Notes: a model not told the origin generated them from the sequence alone. A stretch of 64,000 nucleotides of DNA from Oceanospirillum sp048265165 (GCF_048265165.1 NZ_JBLXCD010000006.1:1-64000), one strand, 5' to 3'. Counted from the stretch's first letter, positions 50,711 to 60,241 are shown. Translations and numbers: made by a program.

Positions 50711-52744
50711 TTATTTGACCCGCATGCCATTCTCAGCGCCTTTATCCGGTGTCAGCAGGAAAATATCTTCACCACCGGGGCCTGCCGCCATCACCATACC
50801 TTCGGATAGACCGAAGCGCATCTTACGGGGTTTCAGGTTGGCTACCATGACTGTCTGGCGGCCGACCAGATCTTCCGGGTTATAGGCAGACTTAATACCG
50901 GCAAAGACGTTGCGGGTTTCACCGCCCAGATCCAGTGTCAGCTGGATCAATTTGTCAGCACCTTTAACATGATCTGCTGCAACGATGGTCACAACGCGAA
51001 GATCTAGCTTGGCGAAATCATCAAACTCAATTTCGTCACTGATCGGATCTTCTGCCAGAGGGCCTGTTGGCTGCTCTTTCAGTTTCTGCTCCTCCGCCAG
51101 TACCTCTTTGGAGGCTTCGATCATGGCATCGATCTTGTCGCTTTCAACACGAGTCATCAGAGGCTTGAATTTGTTGATCTCGTGGCCCAGCAGCAATTCC
51201 TTACGGGCATCCCAGTTCAGGTTATCCAGATTCAGGAAGGCGGCAGCCTGTTGGCTCATGACCGGTAGTACCGGTGCCAGATAGGTGATCAGTTGGCGGA
51301 ACAGGTTGATACCTACCGAACAGATATCCAGTACTTCCTGCTCTTTGCCCTCTTCCTTGGCCAGAGACCAGGGGGCTTTATCAGCGATATAAGCGTTAGC
51401 CGTATCGGCCAGCTCCATGATCAGGCGGATAGCACGGCCAAAGTCACGGTTTTCGTAGTGTTCAGCGATCTGATTACCTACTGCAACCGCTTCGTCCAGC
51501 ATCGCTTGTTCGGCACAGGTATCAGACAGCTTGCCACCGGACTTCTTCACGAAGCCTGCACAGCGGCTGGCGATGTTAACCACTTTGCCGATCAGGTCCG
51601 AGTTCACGCGGGCGGTGAAATCCTCAAAGTTCAGATCCAGATCTTCCGGGCGGCTGGTCAGCTTGGCGGCAAAGTAGTAACGCAGGTATTCCGGGTTAAG
51701 GAACTCTGCGAAGGTTTGCGCCTTAATAAAGGTGCCACGGGATTTGGACATCTTCTGACCGTTAACGGTCAAAAAACCGTGGGCGTTAACCGCTGTTGGC
51801 TTGCGGAAATCCGCACCCTCCAGCATGGCAGGCCAGAACAGAGCGTGGAAGTTGATAATGTCTTTACCGATAAAATGGTATAGCTCAGCATCGGAATCTT
51901 TGTTCCAGTAGTCATCAAACTCCAGATCGTCACGGCGGGCGCACAGGTTTTTGAAACTCGCCATGTAACCGATCGGTGCGTCCAGCCAAACGTAGAAGTA
52001 TTTGCCCGGTGCATCAGGAATCTCAAAGCCGAAGTAAGGCGCATCCCGGCTGATATCCCATTCATGCAGGCCTGCTTCTAACCACTCTTTCAGTTTATTG
52101 GCAATCTGTTCATGCAGTGTTCCACTCTGGGTCCACTCGGTGAGCATGTCCTGGAAATCCTGCAGCTTGAAGAAGTAGTGCTCGGAGTCTTTTTCAACCG
52201 GTGTTGCTCCGGAGATGGCCGACTTAGGGCTGATCAGCTCAGCCGGTGTATAGGTCGCACCGCAGGCTTCGCAGTTATCACCGTACTGATCCTCAGTTTT
52301 ACATTTCGGGCAGGTACCCTTGATAAAGCGGTCGGCTAAGAACAAACCTTTTTCAGGGTCGAACATCTGCGTAATGCTGCGGGTGGCGATATGACCCGCA
52401 TCACGCAGGCGTTTGTAGATCAGCTCAGAGAACTCACGGTTTTCTTCAGAGTGGGTAGAGTAGTAGTTGTCGAAGTTCACCAGAAAACGGTCAAAGTCTG
52501 CACGGTGTTCGGCGTTAACTTTGTCGATCAGCTGTTGAGAGGTGATACCTTCCTGCTCAGCGCGCAGCATAATAGCGGTACCGTGTGCGTCATCGGCACA
52601 AACATAGGAACACATGTGGCCACGTTGTTTCTGAAAACGAACCCAGATATCAGTCTGGATATATTCCAGCAGGTGTCCCAGGTGAATGGAGCCGTTGGCA
52701 TAAGGAAGTGCGCTGGTCACTAGGATTTTACGAGCTGATGACAT
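50711..52744 (-). CDS. metG: Methionyl-tRNA synthetase
   Basis: A 677-residue class I aminoacyl-tRNA synthetase of the dimeric E. coli type. The HIGH motif reads H-L-G-H (21-24) and the KMSKS motif is exact (331-335). A zinc knuckle has C145-P-K-C148 and C158-E-A-C161. The anticodon-binding domain follows. The C-terminal tRNA-binding/dimerisation OB domain (~575-677) has F-D-D-F-A-K-L-D-L-R-V and M-K-x-R-F-G-L-S-E-G-M-like text. It is divergent from apbC/mrp, an arrangement common in gammaproteobacteria. Confidence 0.97.
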   Translation of the reverse strand: MSSARKILVTSALPYANGSIHLGHLLEYIQTDIWVRFQKQRGHMCSYVCADDAHGTAIMLRAEQEGITSQQLIDKVNAEHRADFDRFLVNFDNYYSTHSEENREFSELIYKRLRDAGHIATRSITQMFDPEKGLFLADRFIKGTCPKCKTEDQYGDNCEACGATYTPAELISPKSAISGATPVEKDSEHYFFKLQDFQDMLTEWTQSGTLHEQIANKLKEWLEAGLHEWDISRDAPYFGFEIPDAPGKYFYVWLDAPIGYMASFKNLCARRDDLEFDDYWNKDSDAELYHFIGKDIINFHALFWPAMLEGADFRKPTAVNAHGFLTVNGQKMSKSRGTFIKAQTFAEFLNPEYLRYYFAAKLTSRPEDLDLNFEDFTARVNSDLIGKVVNIASRCAGFVKKSGGKLSDTCAEQAMLDEAVAVGNQIAEHYENRDFGRAIRLIMELADTANAYIADKAPWSLAKEEGKEQEVLDICSVGINLFRQLITYLAPVLPVMSQQAAAFLNLDNLNWDARKELLLGHEINKFKPLMTRVESDKIDAMIEASKEVLAEEQKLKEQPTGPLAEDPISDEIEFDDFAKLDLRVVTIVAADHVKGADKLIQLTLDLGGETRNVFAGIKSAYNPEDLVGRQTVMVANLKPRKMRFGLSEGMVMAAGPGGEDIFLLTPDKGAENGMRVK

Positions 52745-53124
52745 GGTGTCTCTTTACGCTTCTGAGTTGAACGGATTGGGCTGCTTCTGTGTTTCTGTTT
52801 CATTGCGACTGATGCCTGAAAGATTCAGGCTCAGCCACGTTGAGCAACCGGTGAAAAAAGTAATCCGCTAACTATAGCGACTGAGCGGATTTTTTTCATC
52901 TCTGTATTACCTTTTGGGGCCGAAAATCAGGTGAACTGTTTTTCATCATATAAAATAGGGTTTATTAACCAAGTTCTTTACTGGGTTATTGCCTGTGGTA
53001 AGCTAGCCTGAATTTTAAAACGAAGTTCTAACGCCTTGTTTTTGGCAGGTGTTTGCGATGTTGAGCCTGAGTGCCGTGTCATTGCTTCAGGCATATTCAT
53101 ATAGAGATTCAGACAGAGGTCGTT
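52745..53124. other. metG/apbC intergenic region with structured RNA candidate
   Basis: About 380 bases without a gene. On the plus strand three hairpins follow in order: GCCTGAA-AGA-TTCAGGC (52814-52830), a weak CTCA/TGAG (52830-52844) and the terminator at 52862-52897. No gene on the plus strand lies upstream of that terminator, so it suggests a short transcript or a leader element. The promoters of both flanking genes must also be here. Confidence 0.45.
52862..52897 (+). terminator. Orphan intrinsic terminator
   Basis: AATCCGCT (52862-52869) pairs with AGCGGATT (52884-52891) and a run of seven T follows. It points rightwards in a divergent promoter region. Confidence 0.75.
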
Positions 53125-53928
53125 ATGCTGGAAGATGTAAAAAAAATTGTTGCGGTGGCGTCCGGTAAGGGCGGTGTCGGTAAATCCACGGTTACCGCTA
53201 ATCTGGCGCTGGCGATGGCGGCTAAAGGTTTTAAAGTGGGACTTTTGGATGCCGATGTTTATGGTCCGAGTCAGGCACTGATGCTGGGTGTGGCGGATGG
53301 AGTTCGTCCTCAGACCACCAGTGGCAATAACTTTGGTCCTATTGAGGCCCTGGGGCTTTATACTATGTCGATGGCTTATCTGGTGACCGAGAAAACGCCT
53401 ATGGTTTGGCGGGGCCCTATGGTCAGTGGTGCCTTCCAGCAGATGCTGACGCAAACTGACTGGCCGGAACTGGATTATCTGTTTATCGATATGCCGCCGG
53501 GTACCGGTGATATCCAGCTGACACTGGCGCAAAAGGTGCAAGTCAGTGGTGCGGTAATTGTGACTACGCCTCAGGATATTGCTTTGCTGGACGCGAAGAA
53601 AGGCGTTGAGATGTTCCGCAAGGTGAAAATCCCTGTGCTGGGTGTGGTGGAAAATATGAGTCTGCATACCTGTAGCGAATGTGGTCATACGGAGCCGGTC
53701 TTCGGTGAGGGTGGCGGTGAACGTATCGCGAAAGAGTACGATACGGTTCTTTTGGGGCAGTTGCCGCTAACATCGACCATTCGTGAGCAGGCCGATGGCG
53801 GTAAGCCATCGGTTGTTGCTGAGCCGGATGGTCAGATTGCAGGCTTTTTCTCGGAGATCGCTGATAATGTCATCGCTCAGTTGGCAGAAGCGGAACAGGA
53901 CGTACCGACCATTACTTTTGGTGATTGA
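53125..53928 (+). CDS. apbC: Fe-S cluster carrier ATPase ApbC/Mrp
   Basis: A 267-residue MinD/Mrp-family P-loop ATPase that binds and transfers [4Fe-4S] clusters. The deviant Walker A is G-K-G-G-V-G-K-S-T (14-22), the switch/Walker B region reads F-I-D-M-P-P-G-T-G-D, and the cluster-binding C-x2-C is in H-T-C-S-E-C-G-H. The N-terminal DUF59 domain of longer Mrp proteins is absent. ATG 53125 follows AGAGG; upstream codons of the same frame do not match the family. It is divergent from metG. Confidence 0.94.
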   Translation: MLEDVKKIVAVASGKGGVGKSTVTANLALAMAAKGFKVGLLDADVYGPSQALMLGVADGVRPQTTSGNNFGPIEALGLYTMSMAYLVTEKTPMVWRGPMVSGAFQQMLTQTDWPELDYLFIDMPPGTGDIQLTLAQKVQVSGAVIVTTPQDIALLDAKKGVEMFRKVKIPVLGVVENMSLHTCSECGHTEPVFGEGGGERIAKEYDTVLLGQLPLTSTIREQADGGKPSVVAEPDGQIAGFFSEIADNVIAQLAEAEQDVPTITFGD

Positions 53929-53967
53929 TCTCACTCACTGAGGCTCTGATCCTTAGTGACAAAAGAG

Positions 53968-54008
53968 AAACGGGGTAGCCGAAGTCGATTCAGCTGCCCC
54001 GTTTTTTT
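53968..54008. terminator. Bidirectional terminator (apbC/flavin reductase-like)
   Basis: AAACGGGGTAGC and GCTGCCCCGTTT form the stem (one mismatch-type pair) with A and T flanks between two convergent genes. Confidence 0.88.
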
Positions 54009-54055
54009 ATTTGTTGTTTGTGGCAAGGAGCTTTAATAGCTGTGCTGCTTACTTT

Positions 54056-54670
54056 TTAAGTCGGACGATTCAGTTTAAAGACTTCCCCTAAGCTTGCGTA
54101 TTCACCGCCGCCCAGCCTTGCTAGCGGCTGCATTTTAGCCGCGTCTACCCTGGTACGACCTTTTTCATCCTGCTCTACCAGGTCATCCCGGACATACAGC
54201 GCTTTGACCTCACAGTAGAAGATCGCCTGTTTGTTGGGGCCGACTTCGTGCAGATCCGTTAGCTCCGCCAGCATGGCGACCGGTGCCTTCTCAAGCCGGG
54301 GCAGATCCCAGCCCGGTTCATTCACCAGCGGGTGCTGGATTTTATAAAGCTCAGAATCACCATAGTCCAGGGTGCGGGCGGTTTCGGTAACTTCTTCTGC
54401 CTGATCGACTGAAGGAATGTGGATAACCAGTTGCTTGCTTTGACCTAAGTTGTGTCGGGTATCCTTGGGTGAGCCGTCTGGCTTTTTACCGGCGGAAAAC
54501 ATGACCAGAGGTGGGTTGCTGCAGATAGCGTTAAAGAAAGAGAAAGGAGCCAGATTGTAGCCGGAAGTCTCGTTGGCGGTGAGCACCCAGGCGACCGGAC
54601 GGGGAATAATAGTTTGTGTCATCAGATGATAAGCCTGATTCGGGCTTAAAGTGTCGAAATCGATATGCAT
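54056..54670 (-). CDS. Flavin reductase-like (FMN-binding split barrel) protein
   Basis: A 204-residue protein of the flavin reductase-like/DIM6-NTAB family. The hallmark is I-I-P-R-P-V-A-W-V-L-T near residue 22, followed by N-L-A-P-F-S-F-F-N-A-I-C-S-N-P-P-L-V-M-F, which lines the FMN site, and K-D-T-R-H-N. Members bind FMN and reduce it or act as flavoprotein oxidoreductases, with no specific substrate evident here. ATG 54670 follows AAGGATC; a start seven codons upstream is less likely. Confidence 0.85.
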   Translation of the reverse strand: MHIDFDTLSPNQAYHLMTQTIIPRPVAWVLTANETSGYNLAPFSFFNAICSNPPLVMFSAGKKPDGSPKDTRHNLGQSKQLVIHIPSVDQAEEVTETARTLDYGDSELYKIQHPLVNEPGWDLPRLEKAPVAMLAELTDLHEVGPNKQAIFYCEVKALYVRDDLVEQDEKGRTRVDAAKMQPLARLGGGEYASLGEVFKLNRPT

Positions 54671-54879
54671 GGTAGATCCTTGGTATCGCAATGAACGTGA
54701 GTATTTAAACAGGACTTTTTAATTTCTGCTGGGCTAAGGCAGTTTGCACTCTGCGTGCTCTGGCCGCTAGAGTACAGATTATTATCCTGATACAGGTTGT
54801 CTGATAAACGGTGCTTTTGCATTGCGAATCAACCCTGTATCATTTAATTGCTTTTTTAAATCTAACACGTAGGAAATTT

Positions 54880-55446
54880 ATGGCCATTAAGTCTGATAAG
54901 TGGATTCGCCGTATGGCGGAGTCTGACGCTATGATTGAGCCGTTTGAGTCTGAGCAGGTACGTTACGTTGATGGTCAGCGTGTGATCTCCTTCGGTACAT
55001 CCAGCTATGGTTATGATGTCCGTTGTGCTAATGAGTTTAAGGTGTTTACGAATATCCACTCGGCAACGGTTGACCCGAAAAATTTCGATGAGAACAGCTT
55101 TGTCGATATTAAAAGTGATGTCTGTGTTATTCCACCTAACTCTTTCGCGTTAGCGCGGACGGTTGAGTATTTCCGTATTCCCCGGAATGTACTGACTGTT
55201 TGTCTGGGTAAGTCCACCTATGCCCGCTGTGGCATTATTGTTAACGTGACACCGCTTGAGCCTGAGTGGGAAGGTCATGTAACTTTGGAGTTTTCCAATA
55301 CAACGAATCTCCCTGCAAAGATCTATGCCAATGAAGGTGTGGCTCAGATGCTGTTCTTTGAGTCTGATGAGGTTTGTGAGACTTCATATAAGGATCGCGG
55401 AGGCAAGTATCAGGGGCAGGTGGGCGTGACACTGCCCAAGACTTGA
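54880..55446 (+). CDS. dcd: dCTP deaminase
   Basis: Dcd deaminates dCTP to dUTP for thymidylate synthesis. The 188-residue trimeric enzyme has V-I-S-F-G-T-S-S-Y-G-Y-D-V-R, the S-T-Y-A-R-C-G substrate loop, T-P-L-E-P-E-W-E-G-H-V-T-L-E with the catalytic Glu, and the closing D-R-G-G-K-Y-Q-G-Q. ATG 54880 follows TAGGAA; the longer frame upstream is not conserved. In many relatives dcd also lies downstream of apbC. Confidence 0.97.
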   Translation: MAIKSDKWIRRMAESDAMIEPFESEQVRYVDGQRVISFGTSSYGYDVRCANEFKVFTNIHSATVDPKNFDENSFVDIKSDVCVIPPNSFALARTVEYFRIPRNVLTVCLGKSTYARCGIIVNVTPLEPEWEGHVTLEFSNTTNLPAKIYANEGVAQMLFFESDEVCETSYKDRGGKYQGQVGVTLPKT

Positions 55447-55471
55447 TGGCGGTTTTGATAGGTATGGTATG

Positions 55472-55500
55472 AAAGCATCCGGTTTGGGTGCTTTTTTTTG
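55472..55500 (+). terminator. Terminator after dcd
   Basis: AAAGCATCC pairs with GGGTGCTTT (one G-T pair) around GGTTT, followed by a T run. Confidence 0.85.
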
Positions 55501-55567
55501 GTCTTTTTGAGGGTTTTTTCAGCGCTTTGCCTGCTACTTAGCGGAGATTTATAGCGCTCTTTGGGGC

Positions 55568-56320
55568 TTATTCTGAATTCTGGTAATACTTCTGCTGCAT
55601 GGCACTACGAAAACCGCTTGCGAGAATCTGTCGGATTGCTTCTGAGAAGCGCTGACTGCTTTTCCCCCAGTTGCTTTTTTTAGAGAAGCCAATGTACAGC
55701 GGCGTATTGCCCTCTGGGTTATAGGGCGCTTTGACCAGCTCCTGATGCCAGTCACTGCGGGCCAGTTCAAAGTCTGCCTGGCAGTCAGTGCCTATGTAGC
55801 TGTCAATTCTGCCCAAAGCTAATAGCGGTAAAAGTACGCTTTCCTGGGTCAGCTGAGTTTTCTGTAATCTGTTGTTTTGGTCAAATTCAGGGTAGTAAGC
55901 GGAGCCCCTGACCATGCCAATATTAAGTTGGTTAAGCTGCACCTGATTCTGTAGGCGCTTTTCTTCGCCTCGGCGGACATAGAAGCGGGTTGAGCAGGTA
56001 AAATAGGCAGGCTTGATATAGTGAATGTACTGTTCTCGATCCTGTTGCCATGCGAGCCCGCTCATGGCGTCAATATCGCCGGTTTTTATCAGATCAAGGC
56101 AACGCTTCCAGGGGCAGTGGATATACTGGATCTTAATATCCAGTTTTTTACTGAGCTGCTGCCAGAGGTCGTTATCAATACCGGTTACCTGATGTTCTTT
56201 GATAAAGCGAAAGGGCTGCCAGTTGTCTGCCCCTATTCGGAGCGTCTCTGCGGTTACCTGGGTCGAGGTGCTGACCAGTAATGCCAGTATGAGACTGTTC
56301 AATAAGTGTCGGATGGTCAT
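55568..56320 (-). CDS. Periplasmic solute-binding protein, family 3
   Basis: A 250-residue exported protein with a signal peptide ending near V-T-A-E-T (~24). The SBP family 3 pattern is visible: W-Q-P-F-R-F, G-I-D-N-D-L-W-Q-Q-L, G-D-I-D-A-M-S-G-L-A and L-L-A-L-G-R-I-D-S-Y-I-G. Family members bind amino acids for ABC importers, or act as sensors. No transporter genes are beside it and it seems monocistronic. Three or four Cys (C-P-W-K-R-C; F-T-C-S; T-D-C-Q) suggest a disulfide. Confidence 0.8.
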   Translation of the reverse strand: MTIRHLLNSLILALLVSTSTQVTAETLRIGADNWQPFRFIKEHQVTGIDNDLWQQLSKKLDIKIQYIHCPWKRCLDLIKTGDIDAMSGLAWQQDREQYIHYIKPAYFTCSTRFYVRRGEEKRLQNQVQLNQLNIGMVRGSAYYPEFDQNNRLQKTQLTQESVLLPLLALGRIDSYIGTDCQADFELARSDWHQELVKAPYNPEGNTPLYIGFSKKSNWGKSSQRFSEAIRQILASGFRSAMQQKYYQNSE

Positions 56321-56453
56321 CAGTATCTTTCAGTATCTGGCGGGGTGTTCTGCCTTAAACTGGGTTCTGCTCATGTGGCTGTTATTATTTGGTCATAAGG
56401 ATATGCCATAACGATAGCTGGGGGCTAGCCTGGGCATTAAAATTAACAGCCAG

Positions 56454-57179
56454 TTAAAAACCTTTTACCTTTTCTCCAGCAAGCATAGCTTTTACCAAAA
56501 TGACGGGTTCTTCTTTGTCTTTCCGGCGTACAGGTTCAATTCTGAGTAGTAGGTTATCCCAGTCCTTAGCCAGCCAGACCAGGTGCTCAACATCCATTTT
56601 CGAGTGTCGCAGGCTTTCCAGCTTAATTGTGTTGAGCTTTCCCATCGGTGTTTGCAGGATTTCTTCGCCAACAACCCGAAAGGTGAAGTATTTGATTTTT
56701 CCGCCATCAGCTACCGGATACTGAAATTGCTTTTGTTTCGGGTTCTCCAGCAGGTTGTAACGTAGTTTAAGCTGGTAACTGAGCAGATCCTGGGTGCCTG
56801 GTGGTATATCCATTTTCCAGGGTTTGTTATCGATATCGTTGGTCACCCGGTGCTGATCCCAGTGAAAAATGACCTGCTGTTCCTTAGTCTTACCAAAAAC
56901 ACGCTGATAGCGGCGATAAAGCAGAGGTTTGAATTCGGTATCCGGGTCGAGAAGGAACGTGCTGGTTTGTTGAATGCGTGCAAACCAGTTCTGAGCACGA
57001 AAATCGAGTACCCATTCGCCATTACTGTTCTGAGACAGGGCGCGTTCAGCTTCAACATCAATGTTAAAACCGAGTTTATAGGTAGTTTTATATGTAGCCT
57101 GATAAGGCGTTAGGGGAGGAAGCGCGAAGCTGGGAACTGCCAATAGCCCTAGGGTTAAAAGTAGTATCCATTTCAGCAT
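56454..57179 (-). CDS. DUF3108 exported protein
   Basis: A 241-residue protein with a cleavable signal peptide (to S-F-A-L-P, ~20). The beta-rich DUF3108 domain reads Y-Q-A-T-Y-K-T-T-Y-K-L-G-F-N-I-D-V-E-A, R-Y-Q-R-V-F-G, D-L-L-S-Y-Q-L-K-L-R and L-V-W-L-A-K-D-W-D-N-L-L-L-R-I-E. The function is unknown, though the family is often beside purN in gammaproteobacteria. ATG 57179 follows a perfect AGGAGG. It is third in a purM-purN-DUF3108 unit. Confidence 0.85.
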   Translation of the reverse strand: MLKWILLLTLGLLAVPSFALPPLTPYQATYKTTYKLGFNIDVEAERALSQNSNGEWVLDFRAQNWFARIQQTSTFLLDPDTEFKPLLYRRYQRVFGKTKEQQVIFHWDQHRVTNDIDNKPWKMDIPPGTQDLLSYQLKLRYNLLENPKQKQFQYPVADGGKIKYFTFRVVGEEILQTPMGKLNTIKLESLRHSKMDVEHLVWLAKDWDNLLLRIEPVRRKDKEEPVILVKAMLAGEKVKGF

Positions 57180-57222
57180 TGCACGCCTCCTTTGTGGGTC
57201 AGGTACTCAATTAAGGCAGGGC

Positions 57223-57882
57223 TTACTCTTCGGAGAGCTCTGCGTGCAGACGGGGAACCCTGCCTTCCAGGGATACACCGTCCATATGAGGGATGCCGTT
57301 TTCCAGTTGAACGCGACCTTCCATAAACCACTTAATTGCGATCGGGAAGATTTTATGTTCCTGGGTCAGCACCCGCGTAGCCAGTGCTTCCGGTGTGTCG
57401 CTCTCTTTAACCGGTACCGATGCCTGAATAAAGACGGGGCCTCCATCCAGCTCTTCTGTTACAAAGTGCACGCTGGCGCCATGCTCTTTATCACCGGCTT
57501 CAATGGCTCGCTTGTGTGTGTGTAGCCCCTGATATTTAGGCAGTAGAGACGGATGAATATTGATCATCTTGCCGCTATACCGACGGACAAAGTCAGGTGT
57601 CAGGATGCGCATGAAGCCTGCCAGAATTACCAGATCAGGTTCAAAATCGTCAATTTTACGAATCAGATTAAGATCGAAAATTTCACGACTCTTGAACTCG
57701 GTATGATCCAGCACTTCGGTATGAATACCCGCTGCCTGAGCACGCTCAAGCCCGAAAGCATCAGGACGATTGCTGATGACTGCACTGATATGGCCGGAGA
57801 TATCTCCGGCATCAACGGCATCAATAATCGCCTGCATATTACTGCCACTACCTGAGATCAGAATAACGATTGAACCGGACAT
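57223..57882 (-). CDS. purN: Phosphoribosylglycinamide formyltransferase 1
   Basis: PurN transfers a formyl group from 10-formyl-THF to GAR, the third step of purine synthesis. The 219-residue enzyme shows V-I-L-I-S-G-S-G-S-N-M-Q, the catalytic Asn/His/Asp in M-I-N-I-H-P-S-L-L-P and H-F-V-T-E-E-L-D-G-G-P. The start overlaps the purM stop by one base (TAATG), so translation is coupled. Confidence 0.96.
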   Translation of the reverse strand: MSGSIVILISGSGSNMQAIIDAVDAGDISGHISAVISNRPDAFGLERAQAAGIHTEVLDHTEFKSREIFDLNLIRKIDDFEPDLVILAGFMRILTPDFVRRYSGKMINIHPSLLPKYQGLHTHKRAIEAGDKEHGASVHFVTEELDGGPVFIQASVPVKESDTPEALATRVLTQEHKIFPIAIKWFMEGRVQLENGIPHMDGVSLEGRVPRLHAELSEE

Positions 57883-58937
57883 TACTTGTTCAGGCCCTGC
57901 AGTTCTACCTGTTCTTCGTCGGCAGACGCTTCAGCAATATGGCCTATCTGCCATGCTTGTTCACCTTCAGCGTTTAACAGCTCTATCGCTTGCTGAGCCT
58001 TGTCCTGATCAACCACGATGATCATACCTACACCGCAGTTCAGGGTGCGATACATTTCATATTCGTCAACATTGCCGCCGCGCTGTAACCAGTTGAAGAC
58101 CTCAGGGCGTTGCCAGCTGTTCAGGTCAACAACTGCTTTTGCATTTTCAGGCAGTACGCGGGGCAGGTTTTCCTGCAGGCCGCCACCTGTGATGTGCGAA
58201 ATCGCATGAACCGGTAGTTCACTGATGAGTTTCAGGACGGGCTTAACGTAGATACGGGTCGGAGCCATCAGGGCATCTGCCAGTGGCTGCCCATCAACTT
58301 CTTCGTTCAGATCTGCATTGGTGACTTCGATGATCTTACGGATCAGCGAGTAGCCATTGGAGTGCGGGCCGCTGGATGCCAGGCCGATCAGTGCCTGGCC
58401 TGTTTTTACATTCGAGCCGTCAATCACTTCGCTCTTTTCAGCAACACCGACGCAGAAACCAGCAAGATCGTAATCCTCGCCTTCATACATACCCGGCATT
58501 TCAGCCGTTTCACCGCCTACCAGAGCTGCGTTGGATTGCAGGCAGCCTTCGCCGATGCCGTGTACTACGTCTGCTGCGATATCAACATTCAATTTGCCGG
58601 TGGCGTAGTAGTCCAGGAAAAACAGAGGTTCCGCACCACACACAATCAGATCGTTTACACACATAGCCACCAGGTCGATACCGATGGTGTCGTGTTTTTT
58701 CAGATCCATCGCCAGGCGCAGTTTGGTACCTACGCCATCAGTGCCGGATACCAGAACCGGCTCGCGGTAACGGGTGGGCAGTTCGCACAGTGCGCCAAAG
58801 CCACCAAGGCCTCCCAGAACTTCCGGGCGGCGGGTTTTTTTGGCTGTGCCTTTAATGCGCTCAACCAGTGCGTTGCCGGCGTCGATATCAACGCCCGCGT
58901 CTTTGTAACTAATCGATTTTTGCGTGTCGGTGCTCAT
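57882..58937 (-). CDS. purM: Phosphoribosylformylglycinamidine cyclo-ligase
   Basis: PurM closes FGAM to AIR using ATP. The 351-residue protein begins with S-I-S-Y-K-D-A-G-V-D-I-D-A-G-N and carries S-G-T-D-G-V-G-T-K-L-R, D-L-V-A-M-C-V-N-D-L-I-V-C-G-A-E-P, G-G-E-T-A-E-M-P and H-I-T-G-G-G-L-Q-E-N. First gene of the purM-purN-DUF3108 unit, divergent from a DUF2066 gene as in pseudomonads. Confidence 0.97.
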   Translation of the reverse strand: MSTDTQKSISYKDAGVDIDAGNALVERIKGTAKKTRRPEVLGGLGGFGALCELPTRYREPVLVSGTDGVGTKLRLAMDLKKHDTIGIDLVAMCVNDLIVCGAEPLFFLDYYATGKLNVDIAADVVHGIGEGCLQSNAALVGGETAEMPGMYEGEDYDLAGFCVGVAEKSEVIDGSNVKTGQALIGLASSGPHSNGYSLIRKIIEVTNADLNEEVDGQPLADALMAPTRIYVKPVLKLISELPVHAISHITGGGLQENLPRVLPENAKAVVDLNSWQRPEVFNWLQRGGNVDEYEMYRTLNCGVGMIIVVDQDKAQQAIELLNAEGEQAWQIGHIAEASADEEQVELQGLNK

Positions 58938-59188
58938 GAAGGATCCTGTGGAATCGCAATAGGATAATCAGCGCGGGATTGTACCCTACCTCATCGCAGG
59001 GGTCACTCGCTTTGGTGGCGAGTTGCCGCTTTTAGGCGATCATATTTCACCCCTTGTACAGACGGTTGTTTCTGTTGTTCATTTGCAGGATCGTATACAG
59101 GCGGATTCTTTTATTGCTGCGGGCTGTGCTGATTAAGCGCATCAGGTAGAATGTGCTCAATCGGTAATGCCAAGTTAATGAGGTTGAC

Positions 59189-60241
59189 ATGTTTAAGGGT
59201 TTGATTCGCAGCTTGGTGGCTGTGTCGTTGGGAGTTTTTGTATCGCTTCCGGCAATGGCTGTCCAGGTCGAAGAGCTGTTTAAAAGTGAACGCCTTGTGC
59301 CTGATCAGTCTGCTGAACAGCGATCTGCTGCTGTAAAGGACGGGCTGGAAGAGGTGTTGATTCGGGTGTCTGGTCATAGAGAGACGCTGGAGCATAACTC
59401 TGTGCAGGCTTTGTTACAGCAGGCTGAAAGCTATCTTGCACAGTTTTCTTATAAGGTAAACGCTCAGTCAGAACAGAAGCCTTATCGCTTGAATATGCAG
59501 TTTGATGGCCCGTCTCTGATTAAAGCTCTGAGTAATGCGCAGCTATCTGTGTGGGGCGGTAATCGTCCCAGTGTGCTCACATGGCTGGCGATTCAGGGCC
59601 CTAATGGCCGCTTTATTGTTAATAGTGAAAATAACCCTCTATTGGCAGAGGTATTTGAGGCTGAGGCTAAGCGAAGAGGTGTTCCTCTTGTCTTGCCGTT
59701 GTTGGATCTGGAGGATGAGCGCCTGGTCAGTGTGAGTGATATTTGGGGGCAGTTCAGTGATCGTATCAGTGCTGCTTCAGTTCGTTATTCACCCGATGCG
59801 GTTTATAGCGGTCGTTTTTATCGCTCATCTTCCGGCTGGAATGCTCATTGGCAGTTGCAGGTTGGCAGTCAGCGTCAGGTTATTAGGTTGCAGGCCGACC
59901 AGGTAAGAGAGCTGTTTGCTAAATCTGCAGACGCGCTGGCTGAAGTTCTGGCTGAGAAATATGCGGTTATTGTCAGTGGTGCCAACTCTGGCGATTATGC
60001 GTTTAAGGTTGTCGGGCTTAAGTCTGTCGCTGATTATGCAAAATTGAATCACTATCTGAATAGCTTGCAGGTGGTGGGAAGGGTAGAAGTCGCTCGTGTT
60101 GATGAAACAAGTGTCGCTTACCGGGTAGCCCTGAAGGGTGCTGTCAGTCAGTTTTTGTCTGTTCTGGCATTAGACTCTTATCTGGAGCCTGATCATTCGG
60201 GATTTGAGGGAGTGGAGCAGAGTTTCTTCTGGCGACCTTGA
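59189..60241 (+). CDS. DUF2066 exported protein
   Basis: A 350-residue protein with a signal peptide (to P-A-M-A-V, ~25). Family signatures include R-S-A-A-V-K-D-G-L-E-E-V-L-I-R-V-S-G, F-S-Y-K-V-N-A and V-L-T-W-L-A-I-Q. DUF2066 proteins are periplasmic or envelope proteins of unknown function, typically divergent from purM and followed by a PerM-like permease gene, exactly as here. ATG 59189 follows GAGG. Confidence 0.88.
   Translation: MFKGLIRSLVAVSLGVFVSLPAMAVQVEELFKSERLVPDQSAEQRSAAVKDGLEEVLIRVSGHRETLEHNSVQALLQQAESYLAQFSYKVNAQSEQKPYRLNMQFDGPSLIKALSNAQLSVWGGNRPSVLTWLAIQGPNGRFIVNSENNPLLAEVFEAEAKRRGVPLVLPLLDLEDERLVSVSDIWGQFSDRISAASVRYSPDAVYSGRFYRSSSGWNAHWQLQVGSQRQVIRLQADQVRELFAKSADALAEVLAEKYAVIVSGANSGDYAFKVVGLKSVADYAKLNHYLNSLQVVGRVEVARVDETSVAYRVALKGAVSQFLSVLALDSYLEPDHSGFEGVEQSFFWRP

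Noticed and set aside
52978..53688. Long minus-strand open frame opposite apbC
   Set aside because: It is wholly antisense to the conserved Mrp/ApbC gene, is rich in His/Arg/Gln/Thr as expected from reversed codons, and has no domain or ribosome site.
58362..58967. Plus-strand frame opposite purM
   Set aside because: Antisense to a strongly conserved purine gene.
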